A stretch of 64,000 nucleotides of DNA from Eubacterium sp. (GTDB taxonomy: Bacteria; Bacillota; Clostridia; Lachnospirales; Lachnospiraceae): assembly GCA_017539165.1 (NCBI GenBank), contig JAFYHN010000005.1, forward strand, positions 28,863-92,862, given 5' to 3'. Shown in pieces: positions 16,370 to 24,018 of the stretch. Every line of letters starts with the position of its first letter. The stretch's first letter is position 1. The notes under the pieces were generated by a model that saw nothing but the letters and a program-made list of their open reading frames with translations, searched no databases and had not been told where the DNA came from. The translations under genes and the position numbers were made by a program.

Positions 16370-17217
16370 GGATAATAGAATTGGGTAATTTTACACTGTT
16401 TAACAAGATACGTTCTGGAAGTAATCGGAGTGATACAGAGATAAGTAATCATGAGGCTCTCGGTATTTCTTCTGAAGAAAGAGGAATACATATACTTTGG
16501 ATGTATCCTGATGTTCTAAGTATGCATGGTGGACGAGGAGATGCTATGGCGTTACTGCATTTCAGTAATCTCATGAAGCTTCCTTGTACGATAAGACGTA
16601 TCAATAAATTAACTGATGAGATTCCATTTGACTGGGCGGATATGATTCTTTTCCCAAGCGGGGATCTTAGTATTATGGAAGATCTCTGTAAGGCGCTTAT
16701 GCCTAAGAGGGAAGAATTTAAAAAGTTTGCCAAGAACGGTAAAGTTATACTTGCTATTGGAAGTACCGGTGCATTGCTGGCAGAAAAAGTATCATATCTT
16801 GAAGGTGGAAGCTTTAAGGGACTGGGGCTTCTTGGTATGATCATGAAACAGCGAAAGAATGTATTCGGAGATGATCTGTGGATCAGTACGCCGGAAGGTA
16901 AGGACATTCTTGGTACGCAGATTCAGTTGGCGGATGTTCGTCTCCGAGATGAACAGGAAGCATTTGGCAAAGTAGTGTACGGACGAGGTAATAATGGTAA
17001 AGGAGCAGAAGGCGCGAGAAAGAACAACGTTATCTTTACGCACCTGCTAGGACCTGTTCTTACCAAGAATCCTATATTTACACAGGAGATTCTCAAGATT
17101 TCTGCGGAAAAAGCCGGACTGAATCCTGACGATTACAGTATTAATGAGAAAAATATCGAGCTTGAACTTGCGGCTCTGGAAGACTGCAAAGAGTTCGTCC
17201 AAACAAAGATGAAATAA
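16366..17217 (+). CDS. GatD-like glutamine amidotransferase domain protein without catalytic Cys/His (pseudoenzyme)
   Basis: The 283-residue protein aligns by eye along the length of GatD, the glutaminase subunit of lipid II isoglutaminyl synthase. Shared points are WMYPDVLSMHGGRGDAMAL, the ILFPSGDLSIMED loop, GLGLLGM and the THLLGPVLTKNPIF end. The nucleophile elbow that normally reads ICGGYQ is IGSTGA here (131-136), so Cys is gone. The catalytic His of LHGP is Leu228 (LLGP). The NHGGRT segment is also lost. Glutamine hydrolysis is therefore not expected. The ATG at 16366 overlaps the MurT-like stop; a TTG at 16357 is an alternative. An N-terminal extension of about 40 residues is unusual. 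Confidence 0.78.
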   Translation: MRIIELGNFTLFNKIRSGSNRSDTEISNHEALGISSEERGIHILWMYPDVLSMHGGRGDAMALLHFSNLMKLPCTIRRINKLTDEIPFDWADMILFPSGDLSIMEDLCKALMPKREEFKKFAKNGKVILAIGSTGALLAEKVSYLEGGSFKGLGLLGMIMKQRKNVFGDDLWISTPEGKDILGTQIQLADVRLRDEQEAFGKVVYGRGNNGKGAEGARKNNVIFTHLLGPVLTKNPIFTQEILKISAEKAGLNPDDYSINEKNIELELAALEDCKEFVQTKMK

Positions 17218-17220
17218 TAA

Positions 17221-17260
17221 AAATATGACAGTTGAAATCAGATTTCAGTTGTCATATTTT
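17221..17260. repeat. 40-nt palindromic element, copy 1
   Basis: The element has left arm AAATATGACAGTTGAAATC, a single A, and right arm GATTTCAGTTGTCATATTT; the arms pair except for two internal positions. It begins four bases after the stop of the GatD-like gene and ends 35 bases before the next ATG. A second copy at 19947-19986 is identical at 39 of 40 bases. This copy is followed by T-rich sequence and could act as a terminator. Confidence 0.85.
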
Positions 17261-17295
17261 TTGAATAGTATGTTTTTATGAAATGAGGAATAATT

Positions 17296-17895
17296 ATGAG
17301 TAAACAATCCTGGAAAGCCGGTAATATGCTTTATCCTGTTCCGGCAGTTATGGTAAGCTGTCAGAAACCTGGTGAAAAAGCAAATATCATCACACTCGCA
17401 TGGGCAGGCACTATATGTTCAGATCCTGCAATGCTTTCAGTATCTATCAGACCTGAGAGGTATTCATACGATATTATAAAGGAAACAGGTGAATTTGTTG
17501 TAAATCTGGTGACAACTGACCTCACAAAAGCATGTGACTGGTGTGGTGTCAGATCAGGTCGTGATCATGATAAGTACAAAGAATTAAAGCTTACACAGTT
17601 TACATCTGAATTTATGGATACTCCTGCCATTGAAGAGAGTCCGGTGAATATCTACTGTAAACTTAAGAAGATAGAAAAACTAGGTTCACATGATATGTTT
17701 ATAGCTGAAGTGGTTGGCGTGACAGTGAGTGAAGAATATATGGATGCCAAGGGACGTTTTGATCTTAGGGCAACAAATCTTATGGCTTATTCACACGGAG
17801 AATACTTTGCACTTGGCAAAAAGCTTGGCAAGTTTGGTTATTCTGTAAAGAAGAATAAGAAATCCTCAAAACATTCCAAACGGAGGAAGAGCTGA
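17296..17895 (+). CDS. Flavin reductase family protein (flavoredoxin-like, FMN-binding)
   Basis: This 199-residue protein has the split-barrel flavin-reductase fold: PVPAVMVSCQ at the start, NIITLAWAGTICSDPAMLSVSIRPERYSY (FMN contact), the EFVVNLVT strand, and RSGRDHDKYKELKL near the middle. It probably binds FMN as a redox carrier or NAD(P)H:flavin reductase. The C-terminus is Lys/Ser/Arg-rich. Its stop overlaps the next gene's start by one base (TGATG), so the two are translated together. Confidence 0.88.
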   Translation: MSKQSWKAGNMLYPVPAVMVSCQKPGEKANIITLAWAGTICSDPAMLSVSIRPERYSYDIIKETGEFVVNLVTTDLTKACDWCGVRSGRDHDKYKELKLTQFTSEFMDTPAIEESPVNIYCKLKKIEKLGSHDMFIAEVVGVTVSEEYMDAKGRFDLRATNLMAYSHGEYFALGKKLGKFGYSVKKNKKSSKHSKRRKS

Positions 17896-18446
17896 TGTTA
17901 TATATCATTAGACACGGTAAAACCGATTGGAATGTAAAACATAAACTGCAGGGTAAAACGGATGTTCCTCTAAATGATGAGGGCAGGGCTATGGCAGAAA
18001 AAGCCAGAGAAGAATATAAAGACGTACATTTTGATATAGTGTTCTGCTCACCACTGGTACGTGCCAGAGAAACTGCTGAAATACTGCTCAGAGACAGAGA
18101 TATCCCGATTATAATAGATGACAGACTCAGGGAAATGTGTTTCGGCAAATATGAAGGAGTAGAATATAGTTTCGACGTTCCTGGATGTCCGGTAAATGTC
18201 ATATTTCAGGAACCTGAGAATTATAAAACTCCTCTGGAAGGAGCTGAGAGCTTTGAGGACCTATTTGAGAGAACGGGAGAATTCCTTAAGGAAAAAGTTG
18301 AACCGGAACTTGAAAAAGGTAAGGATGTTCTTATAGTTGGACATGGTGCTATGAATTCCAGCATCGTATCACAGATTAGGAATTACCCTCGAAAAGACTT
18401 CTGGAGTGGAGGGATAGAAAACTGTAAACTGATGAGACTCAAATGA
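17895..18446 (+). CDS. Histidine phosphatase (phosphoglycerate mutase-like)
   Basis: This 183-residue protein has the RHG motif with phospho-acceptor His7 (IIRHGKTDWN), the Arg of CSPLVRARETA, the Glu of REMCFGKYEG and the second His in VGHGAMNSS (about 150). It belongs to the branch-1 histidine phosphatases, which dephosphorylate small metabolites such as alpha-ribazole phosphate or phosphosugars. The Gly-Lys-Tyr-Glu-Gly motif resembles CobC/GpmB-type enzymes. It is translationally coupled to the flavin reductase. The substrate is not known. Confidence 0.88.
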   Translation: MLYIIRHGKTDWNVKHKLQGKTDVPLNDEGRAMAEKAREEYKDVHFDIVFCSPLVRARETAEILLRDRDIPIIIDDRLREMCFGKYEGVEYSFDVPGCPVNVIFQEPENYKTPLEGAESFEDLFERTGEFLKEKVEPELEKGKDVLIVGHGAMNSSIVSQIRNYPRKDFWSGGIENCKLMRLK

Positions 18447-18480
18447 TGGCAGTAAAGATGATCGCGAGAAGGAGGACAAC

Positions 18481-19902
18481 ATGGTAAGAAAAAGAATTAG
18501 AAAAAGTGTAGCGATTATTTCTGTAGTGACGCTTGTTGTAACTACGATCATGACTGGATGCGGAAAAAAACGTAAAGAGTTTAAAGAATATGGTAACTCT
18601 TCCACAAGTGACGCCGTGTCTGTTCATACTCTGACGGACTCTGATATTAAAACTACTTCTGGAGGAACACTTATTGATAGACTTGGTGGGGAGCCACTTC
18701 AGTATTCAGGAGAGATTACTGTTAACGGAATTCCAGTGAGTATAAATGTGACTTCAAAGATAATGGAGACTGATACGCTCCCTATATACAAGGTTACCGA
18801 GATTACTGAAGAAGATGTTCGCGAAGAAGAAATAGTGAAGAAAATCTTTGGAAATGATTTTCGTGCTCTTGATTCCGAGAATGACGTTCTCAAATCAGAA
18901 AATGGTGATTCTGAAGAAATGATGTACCTCGCTATGTTTGCGATGGGAGAAGACGGAGACCCAGAAGATCCTAATTTTGAGACAAAAACTTGGGTTGATT
19001 CAGAAGACTATTTTCTTCATATTTATGAAGGAGATATAGGGGGAGCTGCTTATCAGTTGCTGATTTCGTACAATAGACAATATCATGAGAAGTCATTTGC
19101 CCTTTATCCGAAAAACTGGGGAGATGTATGTGGGAATCCGACCCTTGATAAAATCTGTACTACATCATCTGATGGGAAGGTATGGGTAGGTAGCATGCCT
19201 GTTGATGCACCGGATATTCCGAATGAATGTGAGTTATCAGATGAGGATATGATAGATAAAGTATTTGACTTTGTTCAAGAAAATGTATTTGTAGATCTTC
19301 CAAAGTCGGATATTGGATTTTTTAGTTCTTCTTGGTATTATTATGAAGACGAGTCTGAAATCCAGAAAGATGCCAAATCTGAAATGGTATTTGTAAATGA
19401 TGAAGTGCTGAAAGATGCCAATTTATCAGGTTCGATTAGAAACGGTTATGAGTTAGAATACAATAATACTATTTCTAACCAACAGATCATTTATAGTACC
19501 GACGATATAGATTTCAGTTCTGGCATGATGCACCAGATTGGCGACTCTGGAATCTTCATGGTGAATGATTTAGGAGTGATTGGCATCAGTCTCTCTGCTC
19601 AATACAAGTTTGATGAAATGCTAGAAACTGATGTATCCATTCTGAAGTATGAAGATGCCATGAAGGCATTTTGCAAAGCTATGGAAGAGAATTCGGAGTT
19701 ATCAAAGGCTATTAAAGATGAAAAAAAATATGAATTTAAAAATATGAAACTTATGTATTATCCTATTCCGGATGGAAATGGAACTATGAAGATGACACCT
19801 GTCTGGGTTGGAGATTTGGAGCGAGGAGAAGACTTAGTAGCTCAGGGAATAGTTAGTGCAGTAGACGGATCATATATCAACACTATATTTATACAATATT
19901 AA
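18481..19902 (+). CDS. Lipoprotein of unknown function
   Basis: This 473-residue protein has a lipoprotein signal: charged MVRKRIRKS, a hydrophobic stretch VAIISVVTLVVTTI, and the lipobox MTGC with Cys27. The mature part starts with a Ser/Thr-rich linker and is acidic, with several TWVDSEDYF- and YYYEDES-like patches. I recognise no domain. It is probably anchored at the outer face of the membrane. AGGAGG precedes the ATG, 35 bases after the phosphatase gene. A palindromic element follows it. Confidence 0.75.
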   Translation: MVRKRIRKSVAIISVVTLVVTTIMTGCGKKRKEFKEYGNSSTSDAVSVHTLTDSDIKTTSGGTLIDRLGGEPLQYSGEITVNGIPVSINVTSKIMETDTLPIYKVTEITEEDVREEEIVKKIFGNDFRALDSENDVLKSENGDSEEMMYLAMFAMGEDGDPEDPNFETKTWVDSEDYFLHIYEGDIGGAAYQLLISYNRQYHEKSFALYPKNWGDVCGNPTLDKICTTSSDGKVWVGSMPVDAPDIPNECELSDEDMIDKVFDFVQENVFVDLPKSDIGFFSSSWYYYEDESEIQKDAKSEMVFVNDEVLKDANLSGSIRNGYELEYNNTISNQQIIYSTDDIDFSSGMMHQIGDSGIFMVNDLGVIGISLSAQYKFDEMLETDVSILKYEDAMKAFCKAMEENSELSKAIKDEKKYEFKNMKLMYYPIPDGNGTMKMTPVWVGDLERGEDLVAQGIVSAVDGSYINTIFIQY

Positions 19903-19946
19903 AAAGATAAGCAAGGATAAAAATATAAAGAGGATTATTTTTGTAA

Positions 19947-19986
19947 AAATATGACAGATGAAATCAGATTTCAGTTGTCATATTTT
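19947..19986. repeat. 40-nt palindromic element, copy 2
   Basis: Same element as at 17221-17260, with one substitution (CAGATG in place of CAGTTG). It lies 44 bases after the lipoprotein stop and ends 19 bases before the dehydrogenase ATG, so it would form a hairpin in the 5' leader if transcribed from upstream. The T tract is short here (TATTTTGG). Confidence 0.85.
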
Positions 19987-20005
19987 GGAGAGAAGAGAGG
20001 TATGT

Positions 20006-20989
20006 ATGAAAGCAGTTTATCTTGAGGAGGGTGCGGTCAACAGAGGAGATATTTCTCTTGACCCGATCACTTCGATAATGGAAACGGTTGTTTACGACAA
20101 TACGACGGAAGAAGATAAGTATGAGCATATTGGTGATGCGGAAGTGGTTTTCTCCAACAAGGTTGTATTCGATGAGGAGACATTCCAGCGTCTGCCGAAT
20201 CTTAAGTATATCGGCGTATGCGCTACGGGATATAACGTAATAGATCTTGAGGCTGCAAAGCGTCACGGTGTTGCGGTGACAAATGTCCCTGCCTACAGTA
20301 CTGAGTCGGTGGCTCAACTAGCTTGGGGATTTATACTTGAATGCGCCGGGAAGATTAGTTTACATAACGCAAGCGTTCATAACGGTGACTGGGTTAAGTC
20401 TGAAACATTCTGTTACTGGCTGAGCCCAATAACAGAACTTGCCGGTAAGACTATTGGTATCGTTGGTTTTGGAAATATCGGAAGCAGGATGGCAGAGATT
20501 GCGCTTGCATTCAGAATGAACGTCCTTGTGTATACAGCTCATCCTGACAAGTATGTTAAGACGGCTGAAGAATTGAATAAGCGTTCGGATGCAGCTCTCA
20601 GCTTTGTTTCTCTCGATGAGATCTGGGAGAAGTCAGATGTCATATCACTTCACTGTCCGATGACTAAAGAGACTGAGAAGATTATATGCAGTGATAACAT
20701 TTCCAGGATGAAGGATGGTGTTATCATAGTAAATGTATCACGCGGCGGTCTTGTAGACGAACAGGATCTGGCAGATGCTCTTAAGAGAGGAAAGGTTGCT
20801 GGAGCAGCTGTAGATGTTGTTTCTGTAGAGCCGATGAAAGAAGATAATCCGCTTCTTACGGCACCTAATATCTGTATAACTCCACATATGGCGTGGGCTA
20901 GTGTGGAAGCAAGGAACAGACTGATCGATGTGGTTGCTGGTAATCTGAAGAGTTATCTGGAAGGCGGAACACAGAATCGTCTTGTCTGA
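20006..20989 (+). CDS. D-isomer-specific 2-hydroxyacid dehydrogenase (glycerate dehydrogenase-like)
   Basis: This 327-residue NAD-dependent enzyme has the Rossmann motif GIVGFGNIGSRMAE (about 148-161), Arg in NVSRGGLVDE, Glu in DVVSVEP and the catalytic His in CITPHMAWAS. This Arg-Glu-His set defines the family, and the sequence is closest in style to glycerate/hydroxypyruvate reductases. The ATG at 20006 is chosen because GAGAGG precedes it; an in-frame start at 19958 lies within the palindromic element. It probably interconverts hydroxypyruvate and D-glycerate or a similar pair. Confidence 0.88.
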   Translation: MKAVYLEEGAVNRGDISLDPITSIMETVVYDNTTEEDKYEHIGDAEVVFSNKVVFDEETFQRLPNLKYIGVCATGYNVIDLEAAKRHGVAVTNVPAYSTESVAQLAWGFILECAGKISLHNASVHNGDWVKSETFCYWLSPITELAGKTIGIVGFGNIGSRMAEIALAFRMNVLVYTAHPDKYVKTAEELNKRSDAALSFVSLDEIWEKSDVISLHCPMTKETEKIICSDNISRMKDGVIIVNVSRGGLVDEQDLADALKRGKVAGAAVDVVSVEPMKEDNPLLTAPNICITPHMAWASVEARNRLIDVVAGNLKSYLEGGTQNRLV

Positions 20990-21057
20990 TCTGACTGGAC
21001 TCCAAATCAGTTCTGCGTATCAGAAAGACAGTGGAAGATTTTAAAGAAGAGGATAAA

Positions 21058-21777
21058 ATGAGAAAGATACTAATAACCAATGATGATGGAATCGAGTCAG
21101 ACAGACTAATTCGTCTTGTGAAAGTGGCAAAGGAGTTTGGTGAAGTATGGGTTGTGGCTCCGGATGGCCAGAGGAGTGCCTGTTCCCATTCTATAACCGT
21201 GCATGGTATGGTAGACATATACCCTTTTGATCTGGGAGTTGAAGGGGTTAAGGCCTATACCTGCAGTGGGTCTCCTGGAGATTGTGTGAGGGTAGGAAGT
21301 CTCAGTGTTATGCCGTATAAGCCGGATGTTGTTCTTTCGGGAATAAACAGGGGGTATAACTCTGCGACGGATATTCAGTATTCTGGAACCTGCGGAGCAG
21401 CATTTGAGGCGGCATTTCAGGAATACCTCGGTATAGCTATATCTGAAGGATTCCGTGGTAATCATGATGTAACGGATAAGTATCTCAGGGATATCCTTGC
21501 TGAAGTAATAGATAAGAAACTTGGATTTGGAGAGATATGGAATATTAATTTTCCTGAATGTCCGCTTGAGGATTTTCAGGGGATTTTAAGGGATAGAACT
21601 GTATCTGTCGGTAAGTTCTATAAAGACAGCTACAAGGTGGTGGAAACACTTCCAAATGGTGGTAAGAGATATGTGATAGATGGAAAAGAAGTGCGAGAAG
21701 CTGAGGATGGCAGCGACCTTAGAGCACTCTTTGACAACTATATATCAATAGGGATAGTAAAAAATGTTGGGTTATAA
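21058..21777 (+). CDS. surE: 5'/3'-nucleotidase SurE
   Basis: This 239-residue protein begins with RKILITNDDGIES, in which the two Asp residues bind the metal. The conserved Ser lies in APDGQRSACSHSIT and the Asn in LSGINRGYNSATDIQYSGTC, all typical of SurE. It hydrolyses nucleoside 5'- and 3'-monophosphates and polyphosphates in the cytoplasm. GAGGAT lies just upstream of the ATG at 21058; a GTG at 21031 is rejected for lack of a site. It is followed 23 bases later by the GH127 gene. Confidence 0.92.
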   Translation: MRKILITNDDGIESDRLIRLVKVAKEFGEVWVVAPDGQRSACSHSITVHGMVDIYPFDLGVEGVKAYTCSGSPGDCVRVGSLSVMPYKPDVVLSGINRGYNSATDIQYSGTCGAAFEAAFQEYLGIAISEGFRGNHDVTDKYLRDILAEVIDKKLGFGEIWNINFPECPLEDFQGILRDRTVSVGKFYKDSYKVVETLPNGGKRYVIDGKEVREAEDGSDLRALFDNYISIGIVKNVGL

Positions 21778-21800
21778 AATTATTTACACGGGGGAGAACC

Positions 21801-23648
21801 ATGTTAAAGGATTTTAAAACTAACGAAGTAAAAGTAACTGAGGGTCTGTTCAGAAAGAGAATGGATATCAACATCGAGTATCTGAAGGAACTGGACGATA
21901 CGTGTCTTCTTCAGAATTATTATTTTGAGGCAGGGATAATAATTCCGGGTATGATGACTCTGGAAAACCCAGAGAAAGCAAATCTTCACTGGGGATGGGA
22001 GTCTCCAACCTGTCAGCTTAGAGGACATTTTCTGGGACATTATATGTCTGCGGCTGCTACAATCATCGCGAATGATGGAAATGCCATCCTGGATGCCAAA
22101 CTTAGACATATCGTTTCAGAACTTCGCAGATGTCAGGAACTGAACGGAGGTAAGTGGGCTGGACCGATCCCGGAAAAGTTTTTCGAGGTTATGACTACAG
22201 ACCGTTATATCTGGTCGCCTCAGTACACAATCCATAAGCTTCTTATGGGACTTCTGGACACGTATAAATATACCGGTAATGAAGAGGCTCTTCTTGTTCT
22301 GTCTGGAATGGCTGACTGGTTTTTTGACTGGACAGAAGATATGAAACATAGAGCACCTGATACTATATTTAAGGGTGAACAGGCCGGTATGCTGGAACTC
22401 TGGGCAGATGCATTTGCTGTAACAGGTGATGAGAGATACAGGACTCTGGCTGAGACTTATAAAGGTCAGGGACTCTTTAAGCTAATCAAGTCCGGAAAGG
22501 ATTCACTTACGGATGAACACACGAATGCAAGTATTCCGATCATACAGGGTGCTGCAAAGATGTATGAACTCACTGGAGATGATGAGTGGAGAAAGATTGT
22601 AGAAGAATTTTGGAAGAGTGCTGTAACAGACAGAGGAATGTATGCTACGACGGGTGCTAATGCCGGGGAATTCTGGATTCCGCCGATGAAGATGGGCGAA
22701 TACAGAGGAGACCGTGGACAGGAGTTCTGTACGGTATATAATATGGTCCGCGTTGCGCAGTATCTTTTTAAGTGGACAGGAGATTCAAGGTATTCGGACT
22801 ATATTGAGAAATGTATCTACAACGGTTATCTTGCACAGCAGAATAAGGACACGGGAATGCCAACTTATTTCCTCCCTATGACAACAGGTTCGAAGAAAAA
22901 ATGGGCAACTAAGAGAAATGACTTCTGGTGTTGTCAGGGAACCATGATTCAGGCTGAGACCAGATATCCAGAGATGATCTATGCAGCTGATGATGAAGCT
23001 GGCAGACTGTATGTGAATCAGTATATACCATCAGTTCTTGAAGGAAAAGTTGGAGATAAGAAAGTAAAAGTAGTTCAGACGCTTAATATGAAAAACTATG
23101 AGGTTCAGACTCTTTTTGATGAGCATGGTGGATGCGAGAAATCAAGATGGAAGATGCTATTTGAGATTTCATTTGAAGATGATACTGCATCAAAGGCTTT
23201 TACTATATCTTTCAGAAAACCAGTATGGATCAGTGATGAACCACAGGTCAAGGTGAATGATAAAGATGCAGCATCCACAGACGGAGCCGTTTCTGTATCT
23301 ATAGAAGATGGATATATCAACGTAACGGGAATCAATAATAACGATTCGATAGAGGTATTCTTCCCATCTGAAGTAAGAGCTGAGAGGCTTCCTGACATGC
23401 CATATCTGGCTGCATTTGTTGATGGTCCTATCGTGCTTGCAGGACTTACTGGAGATATAGATGTGATCGAAGGAAACTTCGATAATCCATCAGAATTTAT
23501 GGATTCAGTTACAGAACATGCATATGATATATTTATATGGCTGCAGAACAATTACAGAACAAAGAGGCAGAATAAAAACTTCAAACTGATTCCGCTTTAT
23601 GATGTAAAAGATGAGGAATATACTCTTTACTTTGAAGAGAAAAAGTAA
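21801..23648 (+). CDS. Glycoside hydrolase family 127, probable beta-L-arabinofuranosidase
   Basis: The 615-residue protein is a DUF1680/GH127 enzyme: NLHWGWESPTCQLRGHFLGHYMSA at the N-terminus of an (alpha/alpha)6 barrel, GQEFCTVYNMVR with the catalytic Glu (about 306) and a zinc-ligand Cys, and WCCQGT (377-378) with the nucleophile Cys. C-terminal beta-sandwich domains follow. It lacks a signal peptide, so it acts inside the cell on imported arabinooligosaccharides. GGGGAG precedes the ATG. It follows surE closely but has no metabolic link to it; the pairing is probably positional. Confidence 0.9.
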   Translation: MLKDFKTNEVKVTEGLFRKRMDINIEYLKELDDTCLLQNYYFEAGIIIPGMMTLENPEKANLHWGWESPTCQLRGHFLGHYMSAAATIIANDGNAILDAKLRHIVSELRRCQELNGGKWAGPIPEKFFEVMTTDRYIWSPQYTIHKLLMGLLDTYKYTGNEEALLVLSGMADWFFDWTEDMKHRAPDTIFKGEQAGMLELWADAFAVTGDERYRTLAETYKGQGLFKLIKSGKDSLTDEHTNASIPIIQGAAKMYELTGDDEWRKIVEEFWKSAVTDRGMYATTGANAGEFWIPPMKMGEYRGDRGQEFCTVYNMVRVAQYLFKWTGDSRYSDYIEKCIYNGYLAQQNKDTGMPTYFLPMTTGSKKKWATKRNDFWCCQGTMIQAETRYPEMIYAADDEAGRLYVNQYIPSVLEGKVGDKKVKVVQTLNMKNYEVQTLFDEHGGCEKSRWKMLFEISFEDDTASKAFTISFRKPVWISDEPQVKVNDKDAASTDGAVSVSIEDGYINVTGINNNDSIEVFFPSEVRAERLPDMPYLAAFVDGPIVLAGLTGDIDVIEGNFDNPSEFMDSVTEHAYDIFIWLQNNYRTKRQNKNFKLIPLYDVKDEEYTLYFEEKK

Positions 23649-23745
23649 AAAGAAGTTGCATTTTTCAAAGGTGGATGATATTTTAAAAAAAGTGGCAGAT
23701 GAATTTGAAGAACATTTGCCCAGAATAAGAAAACGGAGGAGACCG

Positions 23746-23769
23746 ATGAGAAGTGTTTCTTGCAGATAA
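23746..23769 (+). CDS. Putative leader peptide MRSVSCR of the ABC-F attenuator
   Basis: ATG, six codons and TAA, preceded by GGAGGAG with 5-base spacing. It is too short for gene finders. Its place between the promoter and the terminator suggests a sensing ORF. Expression is unproven. Confidence 0.4.
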   Translation: MRSVSCR

Positions 23770-23946
23770 TTAATAATATACAGTTTAAATGACTAGATAA
23801 AAGGTGTTTTTCTGGCGCGTTTCAGACTGTAAATTGCAAGAAATGATTCTAAGTGGTTTTCATATATAGTGACATACATATCCGATTTAAGTGTTCTTCT
23901 GTACGTTGACAGGAGACAGATATATCGGCATATCATGAGACAGTCG

Positions 23947-23977
23947 CACCGCAAGAATTAGTTCTTGCGGTGTTTTT
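23947..23977 (+). terminator. Intrinsic terminator within the ABC-F leader
   Basis: Perfect 11-bp arms CACCGCAAGAA (23947-23957) and TTCTTGCGGTG (23962-23972) with a 4-base loop, then TTTTTGCTTTTT. It lies between the leader ORF and the ABC-F start, so full transcription needs read-through or antitermination. Confidence 0.88.
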
Positions 23978-24018
23978 GCTTTTTAACGTATAGTAAAACT
24001 GATAAGGAGAATGATTAT

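Larger units (their letters stand above)
23656..24018 (+). promoter_or_regulatory. Long leader of the ABC-F gene: promoter, small upstream ORF, terminator
   Basis: This gene-free stretch of about 370 bases holds a possible promoter TTGCAT-17-TATTTT (23656-23684), an upstream ORF of seven codons (23746-23769, peptide MRSVSCR) with the strong site GGAGGAG, and a terminator at 23947-23977 that ends 42 bases before the ABC-F start. This is the layout of ribosome-mediated attenuation known for Vga, Lsa and Msr genes: drug-stalled ribosomes on the leader ORF prevent the terminator from forming. The anti-terminator pairing was not worked out. A second TTGACA (23908) may be an alternative promoter but has a poor -10 box. 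Confidence 0.6.

Noticed and set aside
23746-23976. Second leader ORF overlapping the ABC-F terminator (ATG at 23928, MRQSHRKN)
   Set aside because: The nearest AGGAG site is about 19 bases before the ATG, too far for initiation, so only the ORF at 23746 was kept.
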